Shown piece by piece: positions 25,793 through 37,750 of a stretch of DNA of 64,000 nucleotides. The DNA is taken from positions 12,339,001 through 12,403,000 of the forward strand of contig NC_003075.7 in assembly GCF_000001735.4 (NCBI RefSeq), written 5' to 3'. The notes beneath the pieces are model-generated. The model did not search any database. It saw only the letters and a program-made list of their open reading frames with translations, and was not told the origin of the DNA. The DNA comes from Arabidopsis thaliana (lineage: Eukaryota > Streptophyta > Magnoliopsida > Brassicales > Brassicaceae). How positions within the stretch are numbered: position 1 is the stretch's first letter; the number at the start of each line of letters is the position of its first letter. The position numbers and the translations under genes were made by a program.

Positions 25793-28062
25793 AACCCGGT
25801 ACCGGTTATCACAAACTCTGTGTCTTTCATTATCTTGTCTTGTGGGCTATTTTTTTTGTTTTAGTCTATAGAACATCACAGTGTGTGTGATTCGTCGGTA
25901 TCAAAAATCCGAAATATTAAAAGGAAACCTGAGATTTGAAAAGGTCACCCATTTTTAGGAAGTGACTAGATCTCCTGGTTTTGTGCGAGATTTAACTTGT
26001 GTATGAAGACAATGTTATATACTATATTGAAGTTTGTACTTATTTGATGAAATCTTCAATAATACTAGATTTTAACCCGCGGTATATCGCGGGGACAATT
26101 TATTTTTTTAAGTTAGTATATATAAAAGTTTACAAATTATATCTATCTATAAAATATTTTTATTTTATAGTTTACAATTGTTATTAAGTAACGTCCTATC
26201 AAATCCGTCCCGCCAACCTGTCCCGTAAAAAAAACTCATTGATCTCATTTATGATATGTTTATGAATCATTGTTTAAATATTTTGTAATTTTGTAGTAAT
26301 TAAATGCTATCAAATATTTGTGCGGTTTGATGATTATAATCGAATTGTTATAGTCATGTAGAAAAACAATATCAAAAATAATAATTTTGTAGTAATTCAA
26401 TGATATTAAATATATTGGAAGTTTTATTTTAGTAACTAATCGTGTAGTTAATGTAGAGAGATTTCGGGAAGATTTTCAAATATTTAATTCAAAAATTTTA
26501 TTTTTAATTATCAAAACAAACATTAAAATCCAGTGGCAGCTATTGTAAATAAATCTCAACTACAAAATTTATTTCACAAAATGGCTGCAAAAATGTATAT
26601 GTAGATTTAAAGCTTTCTTGTTCTCATGGTTGACAATTCTTGAATAAACCATTTCTGAGACCATAAGCTAATTTTTTTGGGTACATATTTCAAGTATAGG
26701 AACAAAACTATAGTATAAAATAATCTTTATAGATTCAAATGCTTTAATGGCCTTATACTCATTGCCTCTCAATGTGGTAAGATGGTGTAAAATCATCATA
26801 ATAATCATGAAAGATTTGAAAATTATTGGTCTATTATGATGCACTATAAATTCTATAATTGCGTCGGTCAAATATTTAATACACCGAAGAAATAGTAATA
26901 TTATAAAAAGAGAATATTTATTGATGCCAAAAAGAAACCAAGAATTTTATTAAAATGGTAGAAGTCGATATGCTTTAAATGCCTTGAGCTTCATTATGAC
27001 AAGTACTACAAAACAAAAAAAAACGTATTTGCCTAATACATTTGGTAAGTTAAATAATTTCCTTCTTAACATAATTAATTACTATATCGTTCTTTTTGTT
27101 AGCGTTGACCAATTAAACAACCGGTTATGTATATCTCGGTTCAGAAAACTTAACCGGTTTAACAAATAGCTAATGTTCCGATTAATTTACATTACTTCAG
27201 AACGAATCGAACTTTGTAAAACGAAGATCGATTACAAATTGAAAGATACAGCCTTAATTTGGCATTAAAAAGTTCAATGGTCCCCGGTTCGGTATTAAAT
27301 AACCGGGTACGTACAGACTCACCGGTCACCAACCTGTAAACCGTATAAAGAAACAATAGAGTCGCATCAGTATCTTCCCTCGTCACTTTCACCCACTTTA
27401 ATATGCCAAAAAATAAGAACAAAATTATATCCGTTGCTTGAAAATCACAAGCTCTTCTTAACTTCACAAGTGCTTCAATGGCGGTTCTTCACATTATCTT
27501 CACTGCGTAATTGAAGAAGTTGTTCTCTCTTCCTCTTAATTTCGAGTTGTGTTCTTAAAAAACTCCAGAGCTGATTCGATTCTCGAGAAGAAACTAAGCC
27601 GACAATAAAGTTCAGATCTGGAAAAAAGCGAGGTTACCAATTCTTTATTTTTAATAAATTTAATCTCGTAGTAGAGTTAGGGTTCTACTTTTCGACAATT
27701 TTAATTACCAGAAATTCTAGGGTTTATGTGAGTTTAAATTAAAGCTTCGTCATTTTCGAAGCTTAAAGTTACTCACTTTTTATGTCTCCCACTCCTGTTG
27801 TATTTTAAAATCTCCAGTGGTCACATAGAACAACTTCAAGATTCCACTTTTGCTTTTATAATCAGCAGTCTTCTAGAAATCTGTAATCTTTTCGCTTTTT
27901 TGGTACCTTTTATTTTAAATTAAAGTTCACAAATTTTCACCATTTATATGTCCATCATCATCATCACCACAATCAAATTGAGCTAAATTGGTTTTTGATT
28001 GTTGTTTTTCTCCAGCTCCAGATTACAAAAAGAAACAGCTCGTTTTTTTCACTTTCAAAAAA
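25793..28062. other. Intergenic region with a Helitron
   Basis: After the epimerase 3' UTR (to about 26060) comes a small Helitron-like element (26065 to about 26733), then AT-rich DNA and the promoter and leader of the LRR kinase gene. The leader probably contains an intron ending at TTTTTCTCCAG (28015). No other gene is supported. Confidence 0.55.
26065..26733 (-). mobile_element. Non-autonomous Helitron (ATREP/Basho-like)
   Basis: Read on the minus strand, the 3' end has the hallmark Helitron structure: a perfect 6-bp-stem hairpin (CCCGCG/CGCGGG, 26076-26093) with the CTAG terminus 7 nt beyond it and a T in the flank, as expected for insertion between A and T. Internal CCCGCC/CCCG-rich text near 26200-26230 is also typical. 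A candidate 5' end is TCTATAAAGATT, starting at 26733 and preceded by A, which makes the element about 669 bp. There is no helicase or replication gene, so it is non-autonomous. The 3' end is well supported; the 5' end is tentative. Confidence 0.65.
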
Positions 28063-30159
28063 ATGGAAGCTTTGAGGATTTATCTATGGAGTCTCTGTCT
28101 CTCTCTGTGTTTGATTATCTATGGAGCAAACTCAGATCCATTAGAAGACAAACGCGCATTGCTTGAGTTTCTTACCATTATGCAACCAACTCGTTCACTC
28201 AACTGGAACGAGACTTCTCAAGTCTGCAACATCTGGACCGGAGTTACTTGTAATCAAGACGGATCTCGAATCATAGCCGTTAGATTACCAGGCGTTGGAC
28301 TCAATGGTCAGATTCCTCCAAACACTATAAGCAGACTCTCAGCTCTCAGAGTTCTTAGTCTCAGATCCAATCTAATCTCCGGCGAGTTTCCTAAGGATTT
28401 TGTTGAGTTGAAAGATTTGGCCTTTCTTTATCTTCAGGATAACAACTTGTCTGGTCCTTTGCCATTGGATTTCTCTGTTTGGAAGAATCTCACTAGTGTT
28501 AATCTCTCAAACAACGGGTTCAACGGGACAATCCCGAGTTCGTTGTCTCGTCTTAAGCGGATTCAGTCGTTAAATCTTGCTAACAATACGCTTTCTGGTG
28601 ATATTCCTGATCTGAGTGTGCTCTCTAGTCTGCAGCACATTGACTTGTCCAACAATTATGATCTTGCTGGACCGATACCAGATTGGCTTCGAAGGTTCCC
28701 GTTCTCGTCTTATACAGGCATTGATATTATTCCTCCTGGTGGTAACTACACCCTCGTTACGCCGCCACCACCTAGCGAGCAGACTCATCAGAAACCGTCG
28801 AAAGCTCGCTTCTTGGGACTATCCGAGACGGTGTTCTTGTTGATTGTTATTGCTGTTTCCATTGTGGTGATTACGGCTTTGGCGTTTGTGTTGACTGTTT
28901 GTTACGTAAGAAGGAAGTTAAGACGCGGTGATGGGGTCATTTCGGATAATAAGTTGCAGAAGAAAGGTGGGATGTCTCCTGAGAAATTTGTTTCTCGGAT
29001 GGAAGATGTGAACAACCGGTTATCGTTCTTTGAAGGATGTAACTACTCTTTTGATCTTGAGGATCTATTGAGAGCTTCTGCTGAGGTTCTTGGTAAAGGC
29101 ACGTTTGGCACGACGTACAAAGCAGTTCTTGAAGATGCAACTTCTGTTGCTGTGAAACGTCTTAAGGATGTTGCGGCTGGGAAACGTGATTTCGAGCAGC
29201 AGATGGAGATCATTGGAGGTATTAAGCATGAAAACGTTGTGGAGCTTAAGGCATACTATTACTCTAAAGACGAGAAGCTAATGGTTTATGACTATTTCAG
29301 CCGAGGAAGTGTGGCTTCTTTGCTTCATGGTACGTTTCACTTTTTGATCTAATGCATCATAACTACTATCAGAATCAAACCCATTTGCTTTAGGCTCATT
29401 GTAGAGTTGAAATGTTTTGGTTTTCAGGTAACAGAGGAGAAAACAGGATTCCTCTAGACTGGGAAACAAGAATGAAAATAGCTATTGGCGCAGCTAAAGG
29501 GATTGCTCGTATCCACAAAGAAAACAATGGAAAACTCGTCCATGGGAACATCAAATCTTCGAATATATTCTTGAATTCCGAGAGTAATGGCTGTGTCTCT
29601 GATCTTGGATTAACTGCTGTAATGAGTCCCTTGGCTCCACCGATATCGAGGCAAGCTGGTTACCGTGCACCAGAAGTAACCGACACAAGGAAGTCTTCTC
29701 AATTGTCAGATGTTTACAGCTTCGGTGTTGTTCTACTCGAACTACTCACGGGAAAATCGCCCATTCACACTACCGCAGGTAACGCTACAACCCGAAGTGA
29801 CTAGACTGTTTCAGCTGATATATTTTCGGTTTAATGATCATTCTGTGATGGACATTGCAGGGGACGAGATCATCCACTTGGTTAGATGGGTACATTCAGT
29901 AGTGAGAGAGGAATGGACCGCAGAAGTATTCGACATCGAGCTTCTGAGGTATACAAACATAGAGGAAGAGATGGTTGAGATGTTGCAGATTGCAATGTCC
30001 TGTGTTGTGAAAGCAGCAGATCAGAGGCCAAAGATGTCTGATTTGGTTAGGCTCATCGAGAACGTTGGAAACCGACGAACCAGCATTGAACCGGAACCCG
30101 AACTCAAACCCAAATCCGAAAATGGAGCCTCAGAGACTTCAACACCGAGTGAAATTTGA
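28063..30159 (+). CDS. LRR receptor-like kinase (LRR-III type, degenerate catalytic motifs)
   Basis: Three coding exons (28063-29329, 29428-29778, 29861-30159) join in phase into 638 aa. Order: signal peptide (1-22), LRRNT with paired cysteines ([11 protein letters not shown]), about five leucine-rich repeats, a Pro-rich juxtamembrane (VTPPPPSEQ), one transmembrane helix (about 256-282), and a kinase domain from about 329. The glycine loop ([12 protein letters not shown]) and the ATP-site lysine (VAVKRLKD) are present. HRD is replaced by HGN (HGNIKSSN, near 461) and DFG by DLG (SDLGL, near 480), so the catalytic base is missing. Such LRR-III proteins usually act as atypical kinases or scaffolds at the plasma membrane. 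It matches AT4G23740 as I recall it. The first in-frame Met that gives a signal peptide was chosen. Confidence 0.92.
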
Positions 30160-31338
30160 ATCTATCAAAATTCTAACTGTTGATTCATCATCCCATATTT
30201 TACATATGAAGTTTGTATACTCCTGTGTTTATTTCTTCTCTCTTCGGTTTAGAACCGGTTCAACAAACACATTTCTGTTTAGGAATTCTTGGTTTTCAAA
30301 ATTCGCTATGAAATAGATTCAAATTTCTGATTCACAAGTTTGTTTCATCAAAGCCTCTAAACCAGGGAAACCAACTGCTTCAGAGCCCAAAAAGCCCATT
30401 GGGCCGATATAATTATACAGAGTCGACAAAGTTTTATTTCTAGTACTTGTTTGACCCATAATCTTCTTCGGCTAGAGCCCGGCCTGTGATCGAACCGACA
30501 AAATGGAACTAGTGGTCTCAAGTAATGCGATATTTGGAGGGTTCTAACTTCTAAGAAGCACCACAAGCCAGCCTAAGACCCACATGGTATCCTCAGGATC
30601 ATATTTGAATGGAGTTTGGACTAATAATTTATGTTTTTCATATTATCTATTTTACTGAAATACTAACATTTTCTGAGTCAAAAGAAAAGAGTTCATACAA
30701 AATGTTTTGTCGTGAATTGTGTTTTGGAGCCTTGGAGGAGGAACAGGTAGGTGGCAGGGATTACAATAGGAAGGAGACAAATAAGGCAAGTTACAACGTG
30801 AACTTGATTTGTCTAATTCCAGAAAATGACGTGTCCTTGCTGCTCATATACTGCAATAAGGCTTCTCTTCTTCTTTCCAAGTTGCGAAATTAGAAACCTA
30901 AATATATATATACAAGAAAATCTGAATCTCAAAAATGTGTCAATTTTATGTAAATCCTTAGGTCCCCACGAAATCGGTGGATCAACATGTTATTTGTTTT
31001 ACTTCTCCGCTGTTAAACCGACGGCTTAGTTAAAACCATTTAGTATAATCTCATCAACCAATCTATCTTCTTGTTGAAAATTTAATAATTGACTACGATA
31101 TACAACTTTTACCAATGATACCTTTTTGGCATACGTGAAAACTACTACAGTAGAAGTTTATATTGTAAATAACATTATTTTCCTCGTGATTAAATCAAAC
31201 ATGAGATAAAAAATAAAATAAAAATTGTTCATTTTACATAGGTTTATAAACCATTGTTTTTTCTTTTTCAAAATGTTATCCTTTATATTGTTAGAGAATT
31301 AAAGTTGAATCATAACTTTCTAACGAGTAGAGCAGTTC

Positions 31339-31617
31339 GAATAGTATAGTAGTACACTCTTGCAGTACTTGTTAAAATTCATACTGTCTCTACTGATGAA
31401 GAAAACAATTATCTCTTGAATTTATTTTTGTTATGAAAAAACCAAATTATCTTGAATTACTTCAAAAATAACATGAGAATAGTATAGTAGCACACTCTTG
31501 CAGCAGTACTTGTTAAAATTCGTATTGGCTAATGATGAAGAAAACAATAATCTTTTTTATTTTTGACAAGAAAAATAAACAAACAAAAAATCTTCATTTA
31601 ATAAAAAAATAACATGA
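31339..31617. repeat. Tandem duplication of a ~140-bp unit
   Basis: 31339-31476 and 31477-31617 share GAATAGTATAGTAG, ACACTCTTGCAG, ACTTGTTAAAATTC and TGATGAAGAAAACAAT in the same order. A third start (AACATGAGAATAG at 31611) marks the next unit boundary. The copies have diverged by substitutions and short indels, including an extra GCA in copy two. Confidence 0.85.
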
Positions 31618-34079
31618 GAATAGACATAACAGTCAACGTCCACTTGCTTTATATGTTCCTCTTTGCCTTTTCTCAAGTCAGGGTCAAACCTGTTTAGGTG
31701 GTCTGTCGACAAGTTACACAAAACAAAAGATAATTACATGTAATTTTCCGCAAATAAACAATTGCCTTGTTAATATGTTAATTATCAAAATAGTGATAGA
31801 AAAAGGTCAATTCCGTGCGTCTACCAAAACAGTGATGTGGAATATAATAGACCAATGGTTCCTGATTTTCTGGTAAAAACTGAAAAGATTTTTACCCTAC
31901 CCTCTATGCTATGATTAGTTTTTTTCTAACTCCGAAAAGTTTTTGATGTTTTTCGTATAATTTAGCAACCTTGTATTAAATTTGATTGGTTGTGTAGTCC
32001 CTTGAAATACGGAGTCAAACTAGACATTGTATCTCATTTTAACTTTAGTCGTTAGCACTTTTTATTTACCTTTGCAAAGATATAAAATATTTTGTTATTT
32101 TTCTATGGAACCTGAATCTTTCCGGTTGAGGCTCCGGATTTATGACAACAAATATGAATAAACAAAAAACAATACATTATTTCATGGGAATATGTGAAGA
32201 TTGTCTAAGTTTTTCCACAAAACAAAAACAATGGTATAAATAATTTCATTTGTATAAAGTTTACGATTCTTTATATGAACCATTACGACCCATGTCTACA
32301 CCTTTAGTCATAGAAGTGAACTGGTTGTCAAATATTTTATAAATGAAAAATCTTGATTGTTAGTACTCTCGCGACAAGTACAGTTTTAAAACGTTGTTTA
32401 ATCTAATAAGTTTAATTAGAAAGACTAGTTAATGTCATATGTATAATCTAATGCACTTGCAAACCCAACAGAGTTGTATTAAACAAGTAAAAAATGATTC
32501 AATGTACATATCTAACTGGCCGGCAATAGGGTCGTGCGAAAGTGTTGGAAAGAGTTCGTGAGTCCATAATTTAAGGGTTCCTAATTAGATTTAATTATAA
32601 CACATTAACGAAAGATGGTAATATTTATTGAGATTTGTCTTCACTATATGACAAAATGTGACAATCACTTGCAAGCTCACCGCCCACCCCACCTCCACTC
32701 CACCACTTTGAGTATGTGCAATCCTAATTATTTATATATCCCATTTTCTAATTAATAAGTTTTCAAAATTTTGATTATACATATCACAACAACGGCCATA
32801 TTTCAAGAGACACCATCATATAGTATATAACTTTATACGTTTTTATATTTTTTTGAATTTATAATATAAGTATATAACCTTGAAATACTTCAACTATTAA
32901 CGATTTAGTGGAATCAGATTTTAAAATCAATTAATAGCATTTGATAGCATTGGAATGTTATAAACCATATCTAGTAAACCCCCATGTGAGTTTTTGTGGT
33001 TTGATTTTTATCGGCTTTTGTGTTTACAATGATATATCATGGGTTTACACTTTACAATGATATACTACTAATTAGTTAAAATTTTGTGCTTTCAAAAGAT
33101 AATTACAAACACAAAAACTAGTGCATAGTAGTTAAAATTTTAATAGATGATTTGAAAAATTACATAGAGATGTCAGAATTAACTAACTCGCGGTGGTGCA
33201 CGAGGTACCATGTTAATTATTGTGTAAGAAATCTCGAAGATGTTGCAGTTTCACAAAACCAATGAGTAAATGCCTTTAAATTATTGTCAACAAATAAATG
33301 CCTTTAATCAGATCTTTGACAAAAGTGAACTATTAACATAGTGTTTATGTAGGTGTATGTTTTGATCATATTTAGACATAGAAAAGCAATCATCAACCAA
33401 TAACGAAAAAAACACTTATTTACTCATATTTCTTATATAGTTCTCGGTTTACAAGTGCATGATAAGAAGGTTGAGGCCATAAACCAACTCACGCAACTAC
33501 AGAAGAATCGTCTGATTACATTCTCTTTTAATTATGTTCTCCTTTTCTTGAATAATTCTAGGTTAAATTAACGCTAATGTGTTCCTGCCCACTGACCAGC
33601 GTCACTGAAGCTCTTTCCAGGTACATAATGTACATTCAAACTGGATAATTGGATAATTATTGAATCTTTTACTATTTCTTTAATCATCTTTTATTCTCCT
33701 TCTATACATGCGTACGCTTAATCTATGGAAAAATCATTTCACCAATCATGTGTTTTTTTTTCTAATTAACACCAATTATATCTTTAAAACTTTTTTAAAA
33801 TGTTAATGCCATTGTAGGAAGGAAACTAGGAAGTTAATCTTGAATTGTATTTTCGAACAGACCCTACTTATGTTATTTCCATAAACACTAAAATGACATC
33901 ATTTCTGTCCTCTTCAAAAATTTTGATCAGAAAACCATTTTTTTCGAAACTGCTATTAAATATTTTGTGAAAAGGTTTTGGATTTTCCCTTCTTCTTCTT
34001 TTTTTTTTTCATCTGTCAAAGATTATGGGTTTTATTTTAAATATACAAAAGAAACAAAGTAAAGAGAGAAAAAAAATGG

Positions 34080-34260
34080 AAACTGAGACGAGGACGTCAG
34101 CCGTCACATGACGGGAGGAAATGACCAAGTGGACCTGTGGACGGGAATAGAAGAAAGAAAAGGCTCGAGAAAAGAGAACGGCGCCGTTAGCGAAGTAACG
34201 GAGAGAAGAGGAAGATAGGTCCCACGATGGGCCTGAGTGTACCCATCGTCGGTCCAACGA
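34080..34260. other. Palindrome-dense non-coding island
   Basis: Within 180 bases of less AT-rich sequence there are: GACGTC at 34093-34098; CCGTCACATGACGG at 34101-34114 (two opposed TGACG cores); the perfect 12-bp palindrome AACGGCGCCGTT at 34177-34188; the inverted pair CCGTTA/TAACGG at 34184-34201; and an 8-bp stem ACGATGGG/CCCATCGT with a 10-nt loop at 34224-34249. The surroundings are plain AT-rich DNA. It could be a cluster of bZIP/TGA and other factor sites, or a structured RNA. I cannot tell which. Confidence 0.45.
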
Positions 34261-36406
34261 GTGTCTTTGTATTCTTCGACAAATATCCGTACGGTCTCGT
34301 TTCTTTGCTTCAAATCAAACTAACCCTTCCTTCTTCTTCTTTGAATATAACACAACATCATCACTTAATATAACACAAAATTTAGATGTATAAGATTTTA
34401 GTATACAAATCATCTAGAAATAAATGTTCAGTGACCTTGTAATCTAACATGGCAGAAGAGACAAGACTCACAACCAATAAACATAGTATGCTATAATTAA
34501 TAATCTAACCAAACATACTGTAAACAAGAAAGAGAGTTGGGAATTATTTTAGTTTTGAAAAAGAGAAAAATATCATAAATTCACCTAAAATTAGTAGAAA
34601 GAATTTAAAACTTAATTTGACCCACAAAAAATAATATCTAACACTTCATATATGTTTCCATTATACGTGATGATATTTAAACAGTTTTCCTACAAAAATA
34701 AAATAAATGATGTTTCGGTTTTGAATATACGGCAGGTTTAATTATTTCGTTATATGAAAATGATAATCCTAAGCGGCGTGGTCTAACCCACACATTTCTC
34801 TTGCGATCCAGTGAAAAAAAAATAAAAGTTTCGATTATCACGTAAAATTTACATTGTGAAATATATCGAGTTTCTATGAACTTATCGTTGTCTCAAGAAC
34901 TGATGATTAATGATTGTGTAATGATTATTATTTCGTGGACCAACAAATTTTTCATTATCTTAATAATTAGTGCCTATTATTATACTGATTTATTTCCGGA
35001 AACGAAATTTTATTTGTTTCGAAATGAGACATATGAAAATAATGTTATGGGATTCCTGAATTACGTGGCTCGAAGTAAATTTTGCTCATCTAGGGTTTGA
35101 TGCTTAATTATACTGTAGTGATTTAGAATAATCTATTTCACATTTTTCACTCAGCTCTATTGTCTGAGAAATTTTATACCACATTTATTACAACTATATA
35201 TATTTATCAACTTAAATCTAAAATCTATACATCAATGTTGTCCGGAATATAACATATACATAATACATGATGAATTATAGTATTATACTATAGTTGTTTG
35301 TTATGCATGTATTATTCAAAGATTCGAAATTAGTGATACTATATATATGTACATCAGTACATGGTCGAGAGTTTGTTAGATGATATTCACTGCAAATCTA
35401 CACTAAATATTCATGTGAAAATAATTTTACAAAACGCAGGTAGAGTGTTACATGTTAAACGAGTACGCTTAAACTAGTGCGTACATTGCAGAGTAAAGAA
35501 GTTGGACAAAAACTGCATAGCATAAAGGAAGCAAATAAAAAATGAAGGGAAAGACAAGACATAACAAACGGGTACATGGTTCACATACCCTGCGATCAGA
35601 TTGTTTCGTTCTTTGGTAATGTAGCATGGGCTTCCAATATCTTCTCTATGCAAATTATATTATTATATCAGTACGTTTTTAAACATTTCTGTAATCAAAA
35701 CTCAAAAATAATAATTCAATATATATGAAAACTAGTTGTACGAAATACAAAGTGTTACCCGATCGTGTCAAAATCAAAAACATTTCAATCATGATTAGGA
35801 AACTTAACTCAACCATACGTTACATAGGAAAGTAGATGCTGCATAGTTGACCATTGGTCAAAGTGTTTAACACTTTTAAAGATTTTTAACTTAATAGAGA
35901 AAGTAAATTTTTATTCTCTAATTAATTAGAAATGCCAAATATGCTTGTCTTTAAAAATTGTCAGTAAATTAAAGTCACTCTGTTATTATACATTTTATAG
36001 TCACATAAAATCTGCAAGCAAATAACAGAAAATTATCAAGTACTCCTAATCATAATTAAGAAGTAGTAATACAATGATTCCAAAAAAAATTACTGTACTT
36101 TTTTTTAATGTGTGTGTGTGGCGCAACGTCCTAGATTGTTGTCTGCCACGTTAGCCAGCACCAGCTGTAATAACTAAAAAGTGGCAAGGTTATGACTGGT
36201 AAAGGTTAAAACAGTAAAGAACTACGAGCCGTAACGGTCTCTTGTCTTTCTTCTTTTTCACAACGCAACTTGCTTAGGTGAAAGTACGATACTATCCCTG
36301 TGGTGAAAAAGAGAACTTCGCACGGAGGTTATGAGATTAATCACCTGCTGTTAATTATAAATTATTGGTTCTGGTCAAAAGTAAGACTGGACCGTGTCTC
36401 CGGTGT

Positions 36407-36560
36407 CACGTGACCTGAATCTCCAATTACGAGGAAATTTTAAAAAATGATTATAGAAGTAATTAGTATTAGTAATACATATGTTTTTCTCTTTGTCAGC
36501 TGCCCCATGGAAAGGCACGTCCCAGCCGTTGGATTGGACCCAATTCTGTAATTACACGTG
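36407..36560. promoter_or_regulatory. G-box pair in the distal CRF2 upstream region
   Basis: CACGTG at 36407-36412 (GTCACGTGAC, palindromic over 10 bases) and 36555-36560 (ACACGTGT), about 600-750 bases upstream of the CRF2 TATA box. Candidate bHLH/bZIP sites; function not shown. Confidence 0.4.
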
Positions 36561-37159
36561 TCGATATCTCAATCGTTTGACTTATGCGGCATTTTGGTTT
36601 TGCCAAGCTCGTTTTTTCCGGCTATAATTAGTTTTTGCTAAAAATCAGTCAAAAATTAAGATTTCATTCTAATTTTAAAAAGACAAATTTCCTTGGTCGG
36701 CACTAATATCTAATTATCGACCATTAATGTCATGATTCTTATTTGCGTTACAATAATTACTGTCGACACTTGTTGTAGTTCTTAGTTTTTGTTTTTTATC
36801 TAGTTTTGTCTCTAAATTTCAATTTCAATTAAGTGTACATTTGGACTGTAACAAGCATAGTTTTGACAATTGTCTTTCATTCATTTCATCATTTGACATC
36901 ACCAATGAAAAGTTAAAAATCTCTTAACACTAATTATGAAATGTCTTTCATATTCTTGTACATATATATAAAACACTAAACTCAAAGTGTTTAGCAAATA
37001 AAAAAGAATTTAGATACAAATGAATCTTGTCCACCTCCCTTAAACAGAAAGAAATATCTTTGTCAAAAGTTTTTTTTATAAGATATTCGAAAATTAAATT
37101 AAATACCAAAAAAGAAAGAAAGGAGTAAACACTAATAATATGAGACGTTTCAAAGATCC

Positions 37160-37168
37160 TATAAAATA
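37160..37168 (+). promoter_or_regulatory. TATA box of CRF2
   Basis: TATAAAATA followed about 30 bases later by the start of a long pyrimidine-rich leader. It implies a leader of about 560 nt before the CRF2 ATG. Confidence 0.6.
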
Positions 37169-37682
37169 GTCACTCTCTACCATTACATGTGCTCTGCCGC
37201 TTTTAAATCTCTCATCTTCTTCCTCGTGTCACTCTTTCTCTCACACTCTGCAAAAACATTTTCTTGTCTCTCCTCTGCCCAAATTTTTTTTCTTTCCAGG
37301 AATATTTCCTAGAAAAACCCAAGCAAAGCTTTAACCCCTTCCTCCTCCAAAAGTAGCATCTTCCTCTTTTTCTATTTCTCCTTTCCTCTTCTTATCTCTC
37401 TCTCGTTTGTGAACGATTCCTTAAGAATATAACCAAAAGCCCTTTTCTCCTTTCTTCAACTTTCCGGGAAAAATCTTCACGCAGCAAGGTTTCTCTCTCG
37501 GCTCTCGCAGTGTTTTTCGTGCCTTTTGTTCTTTCTATAAAAAAAAAATTCGCGTCCTTTAAGAAAACTTTTTCCACCTAGAGAAGAAGAAGAGTATCAC
37601 TCTTGTTGTTCAAGTTTCTCTCTTTAATAAAAAATCCATCTTTATTCTTTGTCTTCTTTCCTTTTTGCTTTCCCTAATCTCT

Positions 37683-37691
37683 ATGTTATAA
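37683..37691 (+). other. Two-codon upstream ORF in the CRF2 leader
   Basis: ATG-TTA-TAA ends 59 bases before the CRF2 start codon. It is the only ATG I find in the ~560-nt leader downstream of the TATA box, so scanning ribosomes would meet it first. Its context is weak, so leaky scanning or reinitiation is likely. Confidence 0.6.
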
Positions 37692-37750
37692 ACACACAGA
37701 GAGAAACAAAGTCACAGTCTCGAGTCAAAAACAGAGAATACGAAAGAAAA

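Larger units (their letters stand above)
30160..37159. other. 7-kb gene-free region upstream of CRF2
   Basis: The left end is the 3' UTR of the LRR kinase gene. It contains a 2.1-copy tandem repeat (31339-31630), a palindrome-rich, less AT-rich island (34080-34260), and G-boxes with a GC-richer block (36120-36560). Open frames (for example 30609-30893 and 34104-34313) are short, unrecognised and probably spurious. The region probably holds distal regulatory DNA for CRF2. Confidence 0.5.

Noticed and set aside
27988..28062. N-terminal extension of the LRR receptor kinase
   Set aside because: No ATG before 28063. The stretch crosses a likely leader-intron acceptor and would hide the signal peptide.
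28570..29140. Minus-strand frames inside the LRR kinase gene
   Set aside because: Shadows of the strongly supported plus-strand coding exon.
30609..31029. Two overlapping open frames (94 and 67 codons) downstream of the LRR kinase gene
   Set aside because: No recognisable domain, no sensible splice structure and AT-rich composition; treated as chance frames in intergenic DNA.
37649..37750. N-terminal extension of CRF2 by 34 codons
   Set aside because: The extension begins with a non-ATG codon, lies in the leader, and is not part of the conserved CRF N terminus. The ATG at 37751 gives the known start.
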